Shown here one piece after another: positions 7,733 to 16,347 of a stretch of DNA of 32,196 bases. Both the position numbers and the translations under genes were made by a program. The notes below the pieces were generated by a model, which saw nothing but the letters and a program-made list of their open reading frames with translations, did no database searches and was not told where the DNA came from. How positions within the stretch are numbered: position 1 is the stretch's first letter; each line of letters opens with the position of its first letter. The stretch spans positions 1-32,196 of the forward strand of contig JAFUSC010000153.1 of the NCBI GenBank assembly GCA_017467705.1, in the 5' to 3' direction. The stretch comes from Prevotella sp. Its GTDB lineage: Bacteria > Bacteroidota > Bacteroidia > Bacteroidales > Bacteroidaceae.

Positions 7733-8923
7733 ATGCTGACTATCACATTGAAAATCATATTCTGGTGCTGCCTGCTGCTTGTTGCATACACTTACGTGGG
7801 CTATGCCATTGTGCTTTACTTACTTGTCGTCGTCAAACGCGCCGTCAAAGGCCGTCCCGTGAAGGCGGTACTGCCTGCCGACGAACAGTTGCCTGACGTG
7901 ACACTCATGATCTGTGCCTACAACGAAGAAGACATTGTGACGGAGAAAATGAAGAATACCCGTGCACTAAGCTACCCCAAAGGCAAGCTGAAAGTAATAT
8001 GGGTAACTGACGGTAGCACAGACTCTACTAACGAGCGATTAAGGGCGTACGACGAGGTCAACGTCGTGTTTTCTCCCGAGCGAAAAGGGAAAACTGCAGC
8101 TTTAAATCATGGAATCAAAAGCGTTGACACGCCGTTAGTTATCATGACCGATGCAAACACCATGCTAAACCGCGACTGCGTGCTTGAGGTGGTGCGGTGT
8201 TTTATGGATGAGCGGGTGGCTTGTGTGGCTGGTGAGAAGCGCGTCATGGCGCGCAACGACGGCGACAACGCTGCTGAGGGTGAAGGCATGTACTGGAAAT
8301 ACGAAAGCACGCTCAAGCGACTTGACGGCGAACTTTACTCTGCCATGGGAGCAGCCGGTGAACTTTGCGCCATACGCACCAGTCTGTATATACCGATGCC
8401 TGAAGACACGTTGCTTGATGATTTCATCATGTCCATGCTCCTTGTCGGTCAAGGCAAGCGCATAGCCTACGCCCCTGATGCCTATGCCATGGAGTACGGT
8501 TCGGCTGACCTTGTCGAAGAGTCGAAGCGTAAACGGCGCATTGCTGCCGGTGGTTTGCAGAGCACGTGGCGACTGCGCGCGCTGCTCAACCCCTTCCGTC
8601 AGCCCGTCGTTGCTTTCCAGTTGCTTTCACACCGCGTGCTGCGATGGACCATTACGCCCTTTGCCTTGTTTGCTTTGATTCCCCTTAATGCCGTACTTGT
8701 TGCATTAGGGGCAGGAACGGTCTACACCGTCATCCTCATCCTTCAGGCTGTTTTCTATGCGGCAGCCTTGGGCGGCTATCTGTTGGCACGATGCGGCAAG
8801 AAGAGCAAGCTGCTCTACGTTCCCTACTATTTTCTGTTCATGAATATCAATGTTTTCCGTGGCATACACTATCTGCTCACCCACAAGAGCAACGGTGCCT
8901 GGGAAAAAGCCAAACGTGCATAG
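7733..8923 (+). CDS. Membrane-associated family 2 glycosyltransferase
   Basis: This 396-residue processive-type glycosyltransferase transfers sugar from a nucleotide-sugar donor at the inner membrane. Residues about 5-33 form a transmembrane anchor (IIFWCCLLLVAYTYVGYAIV). The GT-A catalytic domain begins LPDVTLMICAYNEEDIV and has VTDGSTDSTNERL, VVFSPERKGKTAALNHGI and the metal-binding VIMTDANTML. Later come EGEGMYWKYES, the catalytic-base type LLDDFIMSM, and a motif ending RRKRRIAAGGLQSTW, similar to the QxxRW motif of processive enzymes. Two or three further membrane segments fill residues 295-375. The family includes poly-N-acetylglucosamine and cellulose synthase-like enzymes; the polymer made here is unknown. 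No partner polysaccharide genes are adjacent, and the gene appears to be its own transcription unit. Confidence 0.9.
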   Translation: MLTITLKIIFWCCLLLVAYTYVGYAIVLYLLVVVKRAVKGRPVKAVLPADEQLPDVTLMICAYNEEDIVTEKMKNTRALSYPKGKLKVIWVTDGSTDSTNERLRAYDEVNVVFSPERKGKTAALNHGIKSVDTPLVIMTDANTMLNRDCVLEVVRCFMDERVACVAGEKRVMARNDGDNAAEGEGMYWKYESTLKRLDGELYSAMGAAGELCAIRTSLYIPMPEDTLLDDFIMSMLLVGQGKRIAYAPDAYAMEYGSADLVEESKRKRRIAAGGLQSTWRLRALLNPFRQPVVAFQLLSHRVLRWTITPFALFALIPLNAVLVALGAGTVYTVILILQAVFYAAALGGYLLARCGKKSKLLYVPYYFLFMNINVFRGIHYLLTHKSNGAWEKAKRA

Positions 8924-8969
8924 TGTATAGCCAAAAACAGTCTTCTTTTGTCGAATAACATCAAGACAA

Positions 8970-8993
8970 AGCACAAAAAGCGAAATTTGTGCT
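8970..8993. other. Stem-loop between the glycosyltransferase and kinase genes
   Basis: Perfect 8-bp inverted repeat AGCACAAA / TTTGTGCT with an 8-nt loop, 46 bp after the glycosyltransferase stop. There is no T-run after it on the plus strand (it is followed by CAAAAAA), so it is not a standard terminator. It may stabilise the 3' end of the message. Confidence 0.5.
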
Positions 8994-9024
8994 CAAAAAA
9001 TTAGGCTGTTACAAAAAAAAACAC

Positions 9025-9032
9025 TAAATTTG
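9025..9032 (+). promoter_or_regulatory. -7 box of the hybrid histidine kinase promoter
   Basis: TAAATTTG matches TAnnTTTG and lies 29 bp before the start codon. No good -33 TTTG is found 19-20 bp upstream, only a T-rich stretch, so the promoter may be weak or activated. It would also head the long run of genes through 15496. Confidence 0.5.
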
Positions 9033-9060
9033 CAACATCTATTGATCAATAAGAAGGAAG

Positions 9061-10314
9061 ATGCAACAGGATGAGAAAGAATTGCTAATGCAGAAATTAG
9101 CAGGGCTAAGTCTGAAACTTCAGAACGCTAACAACCAACTGGCCGAAGCAGAAGCTAAACTGAAGGAATACGAGAAGAGTGCTCAGGAAGCCGAAAAGGC
9201 TTCACGGATGAAGTCACTCTTCCTCGCCAACATGAGCCATGAGATACGTACTCCGCTCAATGCGATAGAAGGCTTCTCACGTATCATAGCTGAGACCGAC
9301 TCCTATGAGGAGCGCATGAAGTTCATGGAGATCATTGAGAGCAATAATGCAAGAGTGCTCAATCTCATTGATGAAATCCTTGACCTGTCACGTGTGGAAG
9401 CAGGCGAGATTTCCATCAAGAAGACTCACACAGACCTGAATGAGGTGTGCAAGAGCCTCAAGCAGACATTTAAGTTCAGATGTCCTGACTCTGTGCAGCT
9501 CGTCTGGTCAATGCCTAACATGGCCGTGACGCTCAACACCGACCAGAACCGCCTCATGCAAGTGTTCTCCAACCTTATCGGTAATGCGTTGAAGCACACG
9601 GCTTCGGGCAGTATCACCTACGGATACAGGCTCATCAACGACGGGCAGGACATCGAGTTCTTTGTCACAGACACCGGTTCAGGCATTGCCCCCGAAGATA
9701 TTGAGCACATATTCCAGACCTACGTTTCCAAAGATGCAGAGACCATGCAGAACAGCTACGGTCTTGGTCTGCCGCTCAGTAAGATCATCGTCGAGAAGCT
9801 GGGAGGTACCATGTCTGTCACGTCGAGTCTCGGAAAAGGCTCTACGTTCACTTTCGTGTTGCCTTTCGAGGGAACGATCGGCGGCCTGAACAAGAATTCG
9901 CGCATCACGACCAATTCGCGCACGCTGCGTGTCAGCACGAAGACCGACACCCAGAACGCGCCGCTCATTCTCGTGGCAGAGGACGAAGACAGCAACTTCG
10001 AGCTTGTTAAGATTATGTTAGGCAAGCGTTACCGCCTGCTGCGTGCCAAGAACGGCATCGAGGCCGTCACCTTGAACGACGAGAACCAGCCGCAGCTGAT
10101 ACTGATGGACATCCGCATGCCTGACATGAACGGACTTGACGCAACCCGCATCATCAAAGAAGTCAATCACGACATTCCCATTGTTGCCCTTAGCGCCTAC
10201 GCTTTCGACGACAACATACGCGAAGCGAAAGAAGCCGGCTGTGATGATTTCCTTGCCAAACCTTTCAAAATTGAAGACTTGATAGAGATTGTTGCCAAGT
10301 ACGTACACGAATAA
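9061..10314 (+). CDS. Soluble hybrid histidine kinase with C-terminal receiver domain
   Basis: This 417-residue two-component protein joins three parts. Residues 1-50 are a charged coiled coil (QKLAGLSLKLQNANNQLAEA). Residues about 50-115 are the HisKA dimerisation domain with FLANMSHEIRTPLNAIEGFS and phospho-acceptor His60. Residues 150-275 are the HATPase domain with NRLMQVFSNLIGNALKHT (N box), VTDTGSGIAPEDIEHIF (G1) and YGLGLPLSKIIVEKLGG (G2). Residues about 300-417 are a receiver domain with the acidic pair in LVAEDEDSN, phospho-acceptor Asp350 in LILMDIRMPDMNGLDA, and the conserved Lys in FLAKPFKIED. There is no transmembrane segment and no PAS or GAF sensor, so the input may be a partner protein binding the coiled coil. 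There is no DNA-binding output domain, so phosphate must pass on or act through protein contacts. Confidence 0.93.
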   Translation: MQQDEKELLMQKLAGLSLKLQNANNQLAEAEAKLKEYEKSAQEAEKASRMKSLFLANMSHEIRTPLNAIEGFSRIIAETDSYEERMKFMEIIESNNARVLNLIDEILDLSRVEAGEISIKKTHTDLNEVCKSLKQTFKFRCPDSVQLVWSMPNMAVTLNTDQNRLMQVFSNLIGNALKHTASGSITYGYRLINDGQDIEFFVTDTGSGIAPEDIEHIFQTYVSKDAETMQNSYGLGLPLSKIIVEKLGGTMSVTSSLGKGSTFTFVLPFEGTIGGLNKNSRITTNSRTLRVSTKTDTQNAPLILVAEDEDSNFELVKIMLGKRYRLLRAKNGIEAVTLNDENQPQLILMDIRMPDMNGLDATRIIKEVNHDIPIVALSAYAFDDNIREAKEAGCDDFLAKPFKIEDLIEIVAKYVHE

Positions 10315-10353
10315 CATCACTAATCCACTAACCCCGCAAATACGCTTTAAACT

Positions 10354-11418
10354 ATGGGAAAACTTGCTGTCCAAAGGTATTTCTCTCTGATGTTCCTTAT
10401 TTTGACAGTCATCGTGATGGCTTTCACACTTATTGGATTGTTTGGCGGCAGTGTAGATCCGACAGGCAATACGGCAATGGCTATGCTTGTCTACATACTG
10501 CCAGTACTTATTCTGTGCAACGTGTTGTTGCTGATTTACTGGCTCATACGCCGTAAGTGGCTATGGTCCATCATGCCTGTATTATCTATTTTGTGCAGCA
10601 TCCCTTATACTGGCACCATCATTCAGTTCGGCTCACTTGACACCTCTGCTGATAACGTACGAGGCATCAAGGTAGCAACCTACAATGTGGAGGCCTTTAC
10701 ACGTGAGACGACAGGCTTCAAGGCTGAAGCCATCCTTGCCGAAATGAAGAAGCAGAAGGTTGACGTGCTCTGTATGCAGGAATACTTGGAAAACAGCGGT
10801 GACAAGAAAAACTCCGACAGTTACAAGGAGTACTTCCCCTACATGCAGAAAGGCAGATTTGATATGGTCATCTACAGCAAGTATCCCATCAAGGAGTCAA
10901 AAACCATCCTCTTTGAAAACACTAACAATAGTGCTATGTGGGCTACCATTAATGTCAAGGGGAAGCTTATCCGTGTGTTCAACGTGCACTTGGAGACGAC
11001 CGGATTCAACCGCACTATGTACCATGTAGGTAAGCTGGCGAGCCAAGGCCACCGTGTGGAAGACAACCGCGTCATCCGTGCCATCTATGGCAACTACACG
11101 CTGGGCATGGTGGTGAGAGCAGGTCAGGCACGCACAATAGCCAGTGAAGTGCAGCAGACCGACATTCCCGTCATTCTCTGCGGCGACTTCAATGATGTTC
11201 CCTACTCTTATGTATATAACACGATGTTGGGCGAACTTGTCGACGGCTTCAAGGAGTGTGGAAGCGGTGGGCTTATGGTGACCTTCCGTCAGCCCAAGAA
11301 ACCTGTACGTATTGACTACATCTTCCACAGCGAGTCACTTGAAGGCATCACTTATTACGCAAACGATAATGTAACTTACTCTGACCACTTCCCTGTGTTC
11401 ATGAAGATAGCATTGTAA
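10354..11418 (+). CDS. Membrane-anchored endonuclease/exonuclease/phosphatase family protein
   Basis: The product has 354 residues. Three hydrophobic segments in the first 95 residues (FSLMFLILTVIVMAFTLIGL, then about 43-66 and about 70-88) anchor it in the membrane. The rest is an EEP-fold metal-dependent hydrolase: VATYNVEAF, a catalytic Glu in VDVLCMQEYLE, MVIYSKYPI, VFNVHLETTG, ILCGDFNDVPYSYVY and the terminal RIDYIFHSE plus YSDHFPVFM. These are the usual Asn, Glu, His, Asp-x-Asn and Ser-Asp-His residues of the superfamily, which covers nucleases and phospholipid or inositol phosphatases. The true substrate is unknown. The stop is 4 bp before prfA, so the two are almost certainly co-transcribed. 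Confidence 0.9.
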   Translation: MGKLAVQRYFSLMFLILTVIVMAFTLIGLFGGSVDPTGNTAMAMLVYILPVLILCNVLLLIYWLIRRKWLWSIMPVLSILCSIPYTGTIIQFGSLDTSADNVRGIKVATYNVEAFTRETTGFKAEAILAEMKKQKVDVLCMQEYLENSGDKKNSDSYKEYFPYMQKGRFDMVIYSKYPIKESKTILFENTNNSAMWATINVKGKLIRVFNVHLETTGFNRTMYHVGKLASQGHRVEDNRVIRAIYGNYTLGMVVRAGQARTIASEVQQTDIPVILCGDFNDVPYSYVYNTMLGELVDGFKECGSGGLMVTFRQPKKPVRIDYIFHSESLEGITYYANDNVTYSDHFPVFMKIAL

Positions 11419-11422
11419 GTCA

Positions 11423-12532
11423 ATGGAGAACAACAGCATATTACAGAAGCTCGATGGGTTGGAAGCCCGTTTCGAGGAAGTTTCTACGCTCATCAGCGAC
11501 CCGAACGTCATTAGTGACCAAAACCGTTTCGTCAAACTCACCAAGGAATATAAGGACTTGGGCGACATCATGGACGCCCGCAAACGTTACATCGCCTGTC
11601 TGAACAGCATCAGGGAGGCTAAAGACATCTTGGCCAACGAGGACGATCCCGAGATGAAGGAGATGGCCCGTGAGGAGTTGGCTGAGAACGAAGCGTTGCA
11701 GCCCAAGCTCGAGGAGGAAATCAAGATAGCCCTCATTCCCAAGGATCCCGAGGATGCAAAGAACGTCCAGATGGAGATTCGCGCCGGAACGGGCGGTGAC
11801 GAAGCCTGTCTCTTTGCTGGCGATTTGTTTAAGATGTATAAGAGCTATTGCGACTCCAAGGGCTGGCAACTCTCCATCACCAGCGTTTCCGAGGGTGCCG
11901 TAGGCGGTTTCAAGGAGATAGACTTTGCCGTCAGCGGTGCCGATGTCTATGGCACGCTGAAATATGAGTCAGGTGTCCATCGCGTACAGCGTGTGCCGGC
12001 CACCGAAACGCAGGGGCGCATGCATACCTCTGCCGCCACCGTTGCCGTGCTGCCTGAGGCTGACAAGTTCGAGGTCCATGTCAACGAGGGTGAGATAAAG
12101 TGGGATACATTCCGTTCCTCAGGTGCCGGTGGACAGAACGTCAACAAGGTGGAATCCGGCGTCCGTTTGCGTTACATGTGGAAGAACCCTAACACAGGAG
12201 AGACCGAGGAGATACTTATTGAGTGTACCGAGACGCGCGACCAGCCGAAGAACAAGGAACGTGCCCTCTCGCGCCTATATACCTTTATATATGATAAGGA
12301 GCACCAGAAGTATATGGACGACATAGCTTCACGTCGCAAGAGTCTGGTTTCCACGGGTGACCGAAGCGCCAAAATCCGTACGTACAACTTCCCGCAGGGG
12401 CGCGTTACCGACCATCGTATCGGTTATACCACCCACGACCTGCAAGGCTTTCTCGGTGGTGACATCCAGTCCATGATTGATGCCCTGACCGTGGCCGAGA
12501 ATGCAGAGCGCATGAAGGAATCAGAGCTGTAA
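11423..12532 (+). CDS. prfA: Peptide chain release factor 1
   Basis: RF1 recognises UAA and UAG stop codons in the ribosomal A site and triggers peptide release. The 369-residue protein has the N-terminal helical domain, then the codon-recognition tripeptide Pro192-Ala193-Thr194 within HRVQRVPATETQGRMHTSAA. That tripeptide is diagnostic for RF1 rather than RF2, which has SPF. The catalytic GGQ loop lies at about residues 236-238 in RSSGAGGQNVNKVESGVRL; Gln238 would be the methylated residue. The end (HRIGYTTHDLQGFLGGDIQS) is also typical. No frameshift site is present, as expected for RF1. It sits between the EEP gene (4 bp upstream) and a small membrane protein gene with pyrF. Confidence 0.97.
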   Translation: MENNSILQKLDGLEARFEEVSTLISDPNVISDQNRFVKLTKEYKDLGDIMDARKRYIACLNSIREAKDILANEDDPEMKEMAREELAENEALQPKLEEEIKIALIPKDPEDAKNVQMEIRAGTGGDEACLFAGDLFKMYKSYCDSKGWQLSITSVSEGAVGGFKEIDFAVSGADVYGTLKYESGVHRVQRVPATETQGRMHTSAATVAVLPEADKFEVHVNEGEIKWDTFRSSGAGGQNVNKVESGVRLRYMWKNPNTGETEEILIECTETRDQPKNKERALSRLYTFIYDKEHQKYMDDIASRRKSLVSTGDRSAKIRTYNFPQGRVTDHRIGYTTHDLQGFLGGDIQSMIDALTVAENAERMKESEL

Positions 12533-12570
12533 AGAAAAATATAATTTACAAACCAAAAATAGACAAGACT

Positions 12571-12765
12571 ATGACTGGTTGGATAAAAAAACATAAGGAC
12601 AGTATCTACATAGTATGCGGTGCTACTGCTGGGAGCAGCGTCAGTAGTCAGTTCGATACGGCACGCTGGTATGAATATTGTTTGATATTTACCGTTGCAT
12701 GGATTGTTGCATATATCCTTTGCTATTGTACTATTAAACTGATAACCAAACAGACTGCCCCATGA
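12571..12765 (+). CDS. Small membrane protein of unknown function
   Basis: This 64-residue ORF starts [20 protein letters not shown]. It has one clear hydrophobic segment at about residues 36-57 ([20 protein letters not shown]), a possible weaker one near residues 12-22, and a basic tail. I do not recognise a family. Translation appears real because its stop overlaps the pyrF start by 4 bp (ATGA), the signature of translational coupling, and it begins 38 bp after prfA in a packed operon. Its base composition is more AT-rich than its neighbours, which may point to a recent or fast-evolving gene. Confidence 0.6.
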   Translation: MTGWIKKHKDSIYIVCGATAGSSVSSQFDTARWYEYCLIFTVAWIVAYILCYCTIKLITKQTAP

Positions 12766-13604
12766 CCCGCCAACAACTTGTCCAGCAAATCAAGGAGAAG
12801 CAATCGTTTCTCTGCGTCGGTCTTGATACCGACTTGAAGAAGATTCCGCAACATCTTCTGAAAGAGGAAGATGCTATCTTCTCGTTCAACAAATCCATTA
12901 TCGACGCTACGGCTCCTTATTGTGTTGCCTACAAACCCAACTTGGCTTTCTATGAGGCTTTCGGCGTCAAGGGACTTATCTCGTTTGAGAAGACCATCAA
13001 CTATCTCAAGCAGCACTACCCCACCCACTTCATCATTGCCGATGCAAAGCGCGGCGACATTGGCAACACGTCGGCCATGTATGCCCGCACGTTCTTCGAG
13101 GAATATGATGTCGACTCGCTGACCGTCGCCCCTTATATGGGTGAAGACTCGGTTACGCCATTCCTCGGTTACGAGGGCAAGTGGGGCATTCTGCTGGCTC
13201 TGACCAGCAACAAGGGCAGTCATGACTTCCAGCTGTCCCCTCTGTCGTCGTCCTCAGGTGCCGCAGAAGGCGCACTCTTTGAAAAGGTGTTGCGTGTTTC
13301 GCAGCAATGGGGCAGCGAGGAGAACATGATGTACGTCGTCGGTGCCACACAGGGACGCATGTTTGAGGACGTTCGCAAGATTGTTCCCAACCACTTCCTG
13401 CTCGTGCCGGGTGTCGGAGCACAGGGCGGTTCACTACAGGAGGTCTGCCGTTATGGTATGACGCGCGACTGCGGACTGCTTGTCAACTCGTCGCGTGGCA
13501 TCATCTATGCTTCGCAGGGTGAGGACTTCGCCGATGTTGCCGCACAGAAAGCCCGCGAGCTGCAACAGCAGATGGCGGAGGAATTGATGAGATTTGAGGT
13601 TTGA
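12762..13604 (+). CDS. pyrF: Orotidine 5'-phosphate decarboxylase
   Basis: PyrF decarboxylates OMP to UMP, the last step of de novo pyrimidine synthesis. The 280-residue protein belongs to the longer subfamily (PyrF type 2). Motifs seen: [14 protein letters not shown] at the start, the catalytic [18 protein letters not shown] (Lys and Asp of the D-x-K-x-x-D pattern), [14 protein letters not shown], and the phosphate-binding [12 protein letters not shown] and [13 protein letters not shown]. The start overlaps the upstream small membrane gene by 4 bp. Oddity: the last four residues, Arg-Phe-Glu-Val, and the stop codon are encoded by the first units of a heptad repeat that fills the gap to ruvC, so the C-terminus appears to have been set by the repeat. 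Confidence 0.95.
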   Translation: MTRQQLVQQIKEKQSFLCVGLDTDLKKIPQHLLKEEDAIFSFNKSIIDATAPYCVAYKPNLAFYEAFGVKGLISFEKTINYLKQHYPTHFIIADAKRGDIGNTSAMYARTFFEEYDVDSLTVAPYMGEDSVTPFLGYEGKWGILLALTSNKGSHDFQLSPLSSSSGAAEGALFEKVLRVSQQWGSEENMMYVVGATQGRMFEDVRKIVPNHFLLVPGVGAQGGSLQEVCRYGMTRDCGLLVNSSRGIIYASQGEDFADVAAQKARELQQQMAEELMRFEV

Positions 13605-13639
13605 GATTTGAGATTTGAGATTTAAGGCTTGAGCGTTGA
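13591..13639. repeat. Heptad repeat at the pyrF/ruvC junction
   Basis: Seven consecutive 7-bp units: GATTTGA, GGTTTGA, GATTTGA, GATTTGA, GATTTAA, GGCTTGA, GCGTTGA. The array covers the last codons and stop of pyrF and ends 4 bp before the ruvC ATG. It has the same unit type (consensus G-x-T-T-T-G-A) as the arrays around 20.9, 21.25 and 21.75 kb. Confidence 0.85.
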
Positions 13640-13643
13640 GCGA

Positions 13644-14195
13644 ATGGAGAAGATCATTTTAGGCATTGACCCCGGTACCAACATCATGGGCTATGGGCTC
13701 ATCAAGGTGGTCGATGGCAAGGCACAGATGATGACGATGGGTGTCATAGACCTGCGTAAGTTCGCTGACGGCTACCTCAAGCTTGGCCATATCTTCGAAC
13801 GTGTCACCGGCATTATTGATGCCTATCTGCCCGACGAGATGGCTATCGAGGCCCCCTTCTTCGGCAAGAACGTGCAGTCCATGCTCAAACTCGGTCGTGC
13901 TCAGGGAACGGCCATTGCCGCCGCCATTCATCACGGCGTTCCTATTCATGAGTATGCCCCCATGAAAATCAAAATGGCCATCACGGGCAACGGCAATGCT
14001 TCTAAAGAACAGGTGGCTGGCATGCTGCAGCGCATGCTCAAGCTGCGTACAGAAGACATGAGCGACTTCATGGATGCCACCGATGCTCTTGGCGCCGCTT
14101 ACTGCCATTACATGCAGATGAACCGTCCTGAGTCGCAGGTGCACTACCGCAGCTGGAAAGATTTTGTCAATAAGAATAAAGATAAAGTGAAATGA
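13644..14195 (+). CDS. ruvC: Holliday junction resolvase RuvC
   Basis: RuvC is the nuclease subunit of the RuvABC complex and cuts Holliday junctions symmetrically during recombinational repair. The 183-residue protein has the RNase H-like fold with four acidic catalytic positions: Asp9 in [14 protein letters not shown], Glu69 in [11 protein letters not shown], and Asp144 and Asp147 in [15 protein letters not shown]. Other family motifs are [14 protein letters not shown] and the DNA-binding [14 protein letters not shown]. The ATG at 13644 is preferred over an upstream in-frame TTG at 13629, which lies within the heptad repeat. Its last 4 bp overlap the start of the ABC protein gene (ATGA). 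Confidence 0.96.
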   Translation: MEKIILGIDPGTNIMGYGLIKVVDGKAQMMTMGVIDLRKFADGYLKLGHIFERVTGIIDAYLPDEMAIEAPFFGKNVQSMLKLGRAQGTAIAAAIHHGVPIHEYAPMKIKMAITGNGNASKEQVAGMLQRMLKLRTEDMSDFMDATDALGAAYCHYMQMNRPESQVHYRSWKDFVNKNKDKVK

Positions 14196-15496
14196 ACATA
14201 ACCGCCATCGTCGGACGCAACGGAAGCGGCAAGACCCGATATGTCGATGCTCTGCGCAAGCAGCTGGCCAGCGACAGCGTGCGCTACGTCGCTTTCCGCG
14301 ACTCCTATGGTCCTGCTGTCGACGGTTCCTACTACCTGCAACTGCGTTGGAACCAACACGACATTGACCACGAAATGCCGTCTGCCGCCGACGTTCTTGA
14401 CAAAGCTTTTCAACAGACAGGCCCCGACACACCTGAACGGCGTGCATGGCGTGACCACCTCTGTCAGCTCTTCAACCTTGATCACGTCATGGATAAGTAC
14501 ATCATCACCCTTTCCAGCGGCGAGCTGCGCAAGTTCCAACTGGTCAGGGCGTTGCTCAGCCGTCCCCGCACGCTGATACTTGATGAACCCTTCATCGGCC
14601 TTGATGCCCCTACGCGCCAGCAATTGCGTGACCTGTTGTTCACGCTGGCCACCGATAATGACCTGCACCTCTACCTCGTTCTGGCCCGACGCGACGACGT
14701 GCCTGACTATGTGGAGAAGAAGATTCACCCCCAAGAGACCGACCTTCAACAGACCGCCCCCCAACCCCTCCCTGTAATGGAGGGGGGGAATAACTCTCTG
14801 CCCCTGAATGTATCTGCTCCCCTCCATCATAAGGAGGGATTGCCCGTCATTCGCATGAACCACGTAACCATTCGTTACGGCGAGCGTACTATTCTCCGCG
14901 ACCTCAACTGGACCGTGATGAGCGGTGAGCGCTGGGCGCTCAGCGGTCGCAACGGAAGCGGCAAGTCTACCCTGCTGTCACTCGTCTGTGCCGACAATCC
15001 GCAGGCTTATGCCTGTGACATTCAGCTCTTCGGCCATCAGCGTGGTGAGAGCGGCGTCAGCATCTGGGACATCAAGCGTCGCATTGGCTACGTCTCGCCT
15101 GAGCTGGCCCGTTCCTATCGTCACAACCAGTCCGTGCTCCACGTCGTGGCCAGCGGCCTGAAAGACACCGTGGGACTTTATGTCCGTCCCAACGAGCGTG
15201 AGGCCGAGCTGTGTCGCCTGTGGCTTCACGTCTTTGGCATCGGACATCTGGAACAGCGTTCCTTCCTAAACCTGTCAAGTGGCGAGCAGCGTCTGGTGCT
15301 GGTGGCCCGTGCCTTTGTCAAAGACCCCGAACTGCTCATCCTCGATGAACCGTTGCACGGCCTTGACGATGAGAACCGCCAGTTGGTGCGCCGTGTCATC
15401 ATGGACTTCTGTAGCCGCCCCAACAAAACCCTCATCATGGTCACCCACTACGAGGAAGAGCTACCCCCCTGCATCGACCGTCGGCTGAGACTGTAA
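14192..15496 (+). CDS. ABC ATPase with two nucleotide-binding domains (ModF-like)
   Basis: The 434-residue protein is two ABC ATPases in tandem with no membrane domain. Domain 1 (residues about 1-185) has Walker A GRNGSGKT at 8-15, signature [15 protein letters not shown] and Walker [15 protein letters not shown]. Domain 2 (about 218-434) has [30 protein letters not shown] and [16 protein letters not shown] plus the switch histidine in MVTHYEEE. This layout resembles ModF/PhrA-type soluble ABC proteins. Without a permease gene nearby, a transport role is unsupported. The two domains are separated by about 30 residues encoded by a GC-rich double-hairpin repeat (14755-14843) that looks like an in-frame insertion. 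It overlaps ruvC by 4 bp and ends the long gene run. Confidence 0.88.
   Translation: MNITAIVGRNGSGKTRYVDALRKQLASDSVRYVAFRDSYGPAVDGSYYLQLRWNQHDIDHEMPSAADVLDKAFQQTGPDTPERRAWRDHLCQLFNLDHVMDKYIITLSSGELRKFQLVRALLSRPRTLILDEPFIGLDAPTRQQLRDLLFTLATDNDLHLYLVLARRDDVPDYVEKKIHPQETDLQQTAPQPLPVMEGGNNSLPLNVSAPLHHKEGLPVIRMNHVTIRYGERTILRDLNWTVMSGERWALSGRNGSGKSTLLSLVCADNPQAYACDIQLFGHQRGESGVSIWDIKRRIGYVSPELARSYRHNQSVLHVVASGLKDTVGLYVRPNEREAELCRLWLHVFGIGHLEQRSFLNLSSGEQRLVLVARAFVKDPELLILDEPLHGLDDENRQLVRRVIMDFCSRPNKTLIMVTHYEEELPPCIDRRLRL
14755..14843. repeat. In-frame double-hairpin repeat inside the ABC ATPase gene
   Basis: Two hairpins share the same 7-base left arm CCCCTCC: 14765-14771 pairs with GGAGGGG at 14779-14785, and 14819-14825 pairs with GGAGGG at 14833-14838. 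Each has a 7-nt loop. The segment is C-rich then G-rich, unlike the surrounding gene, and encodes a proline/asparagine-rich linker ([20 protein letters not shown]) with no ABC family counterpart that I know of. Confidence 0.75.
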
Positions 15497-15588
15497 GTCC
15501 TGCGTGGCGGTGCCGATGATGTGTTGGTTTTATTGAGATGCAAATAGATTTTTTCTCTCCGATTGCGTTATAATTCGAAAAGAATTCG

Positions 15589-15596
15589 TAACTTTG
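15589..15596 (+). promoter_or_regulatory. -7 box of the toxin-antitoxin promoter
   Basis: TAACTTTG lies 28 bp before the antitoxin ATG and follows an AT-rich spacer after the ABC gene. The best -33 candidate is a TTG at 15563-15565, with a 23-bp spacing that is longer than ideal. Confidence 0.55.
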
Positions 15597-15624
15597 CAGT
15601 CGTAATGTTTCTATCATTTGAATT

Positions 15625-15885
15625 ATGACCACCATCGAACTCAGAACATCCATCGCTGCAGACCTCGACCAGATGAGTGTCGAGATGCTGGAGAGCGTGT
15701 CGCGCTATGTTAGGCGTCTGCGCCATCATGCGCGAAGCCGCGGGCCTCAGGCCGCCACCAGCCGCCAACGCCGACGCGAGGCGGCTATGCTGTTCGTGAA
15801 AAACCTTTCCGTCGGTGGAGAGCATCCCGTACCTGCCGACGAGCGGGGCATTGACGCCCTTATTGCTGAGAAATACGACAAGTGA
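15625..15885 (+). CDS. Probable antitoxin of a PIN-toxin module
   Basis: This 86-residue protein is encoded directly upstream of a PIN-domain gene, with the stop (TGATG) overlapping the toxin start by one base. It begins MTTIELRTSIAADLDQMSVE, the style of Bacteroidota VapB-like antitoxins whose N-terminal helices neutralise or regulate. The middle (about residues 28-55) is strongly basic with many Arg and His (SRYVRRLRHHARSRG, SRQRRREAAM), which may bind DNA for autoregulation. The last 30 residues, with EHPVPADERGIDALIAEKYD, are acidic and could wrap the toxin. I do not recognise a named family, so the antitoxin call rests on the operon with the PIN gene. It has its own promoter. Confidence 0.72.
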   Translation: MTTIELRTSIAADLDQMSVEMLESVSRYVRRLRHHARSRGPQAATSRQRRREAAMLFVKNLSVGGEHPVPADERGIDALIAEKYDK

Positions 15886-16304
15886 TGCGAGCCTACATTG
15901 ACACAAACATTCTGGTGGATTTGGTGCTTGCACGCCAAGAGTTCCTACCCGATGCCCAACGTGTATTCGCCTTGGGCTATGCTGACGAGGCGCAGCTGAT
16001 GGTATCAGCTTTGTCATTTGTCAACACTATCTATCTGGGTAAGAAGTATAAATTCCCGCCAGAAGAGGTGCTGGCTAAACTCAGGATGGTAGCCGACTTC
16101 GTTGATGTAGTCGACCTGCGAGGCCAGAATGTGATTGACATGCTTGACAGCGGATGGAAAGATTATGAGGATGCCACCCAGCACCGCTCTGCTGTTGAGG
16201 AACAGGCCGACTGCATCGTAACCCGAAACAAAAAGGACTACAAGGACAGCACTATTGAAGTGCTGACACCTGCAGAGTTCTTCAGTAAAATCGACTCGAA
16301 GTAA
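15885..16304 (+). CDS. PIN-domain ribonuclease toxin (VapC-like)
   Basis: This 139-residue PIN-domain protein is a predicted magnesium-dependent RNase that halts translation when the antitoxin is lost. The first catalytic Asp is in MRAYIDTNILVDLVL at the N-terminus. The family's central acidic residues are probably in DSGWKDYEDATQHRSAVEEQ (Asp and Glu), and the last is in ADCIVTRNKKDYKDSTIEVL, where T-R-N-x-x-D-Y/F is the standard PIN ending. Length fits. The ATG at 15885 is preferred over a GTG one codon upstream because it gives the usual MRAYIDTN start and a one-base stop/start overlap with the antitoxin. A 49-residue ORF follows after 43 bp. Confidence 0.88.
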   Translation: MRAYIDTNILVDLVLARQEFLPDAQRVFALGYADEAQLMVSALSFVNTIYLGKKYKFPPEEVLAKLRMVADFVDVVDLRGQNVIDMLDSGWKDYEDATQHRSAVEEQADCIVTRNKKDYKDSTIEVLTPAEFFSKIDSK

Positions 16305-16347
16305 CTCCCTCATGCATCCGCTCACCCTCATATAACAAGATTTGAAC

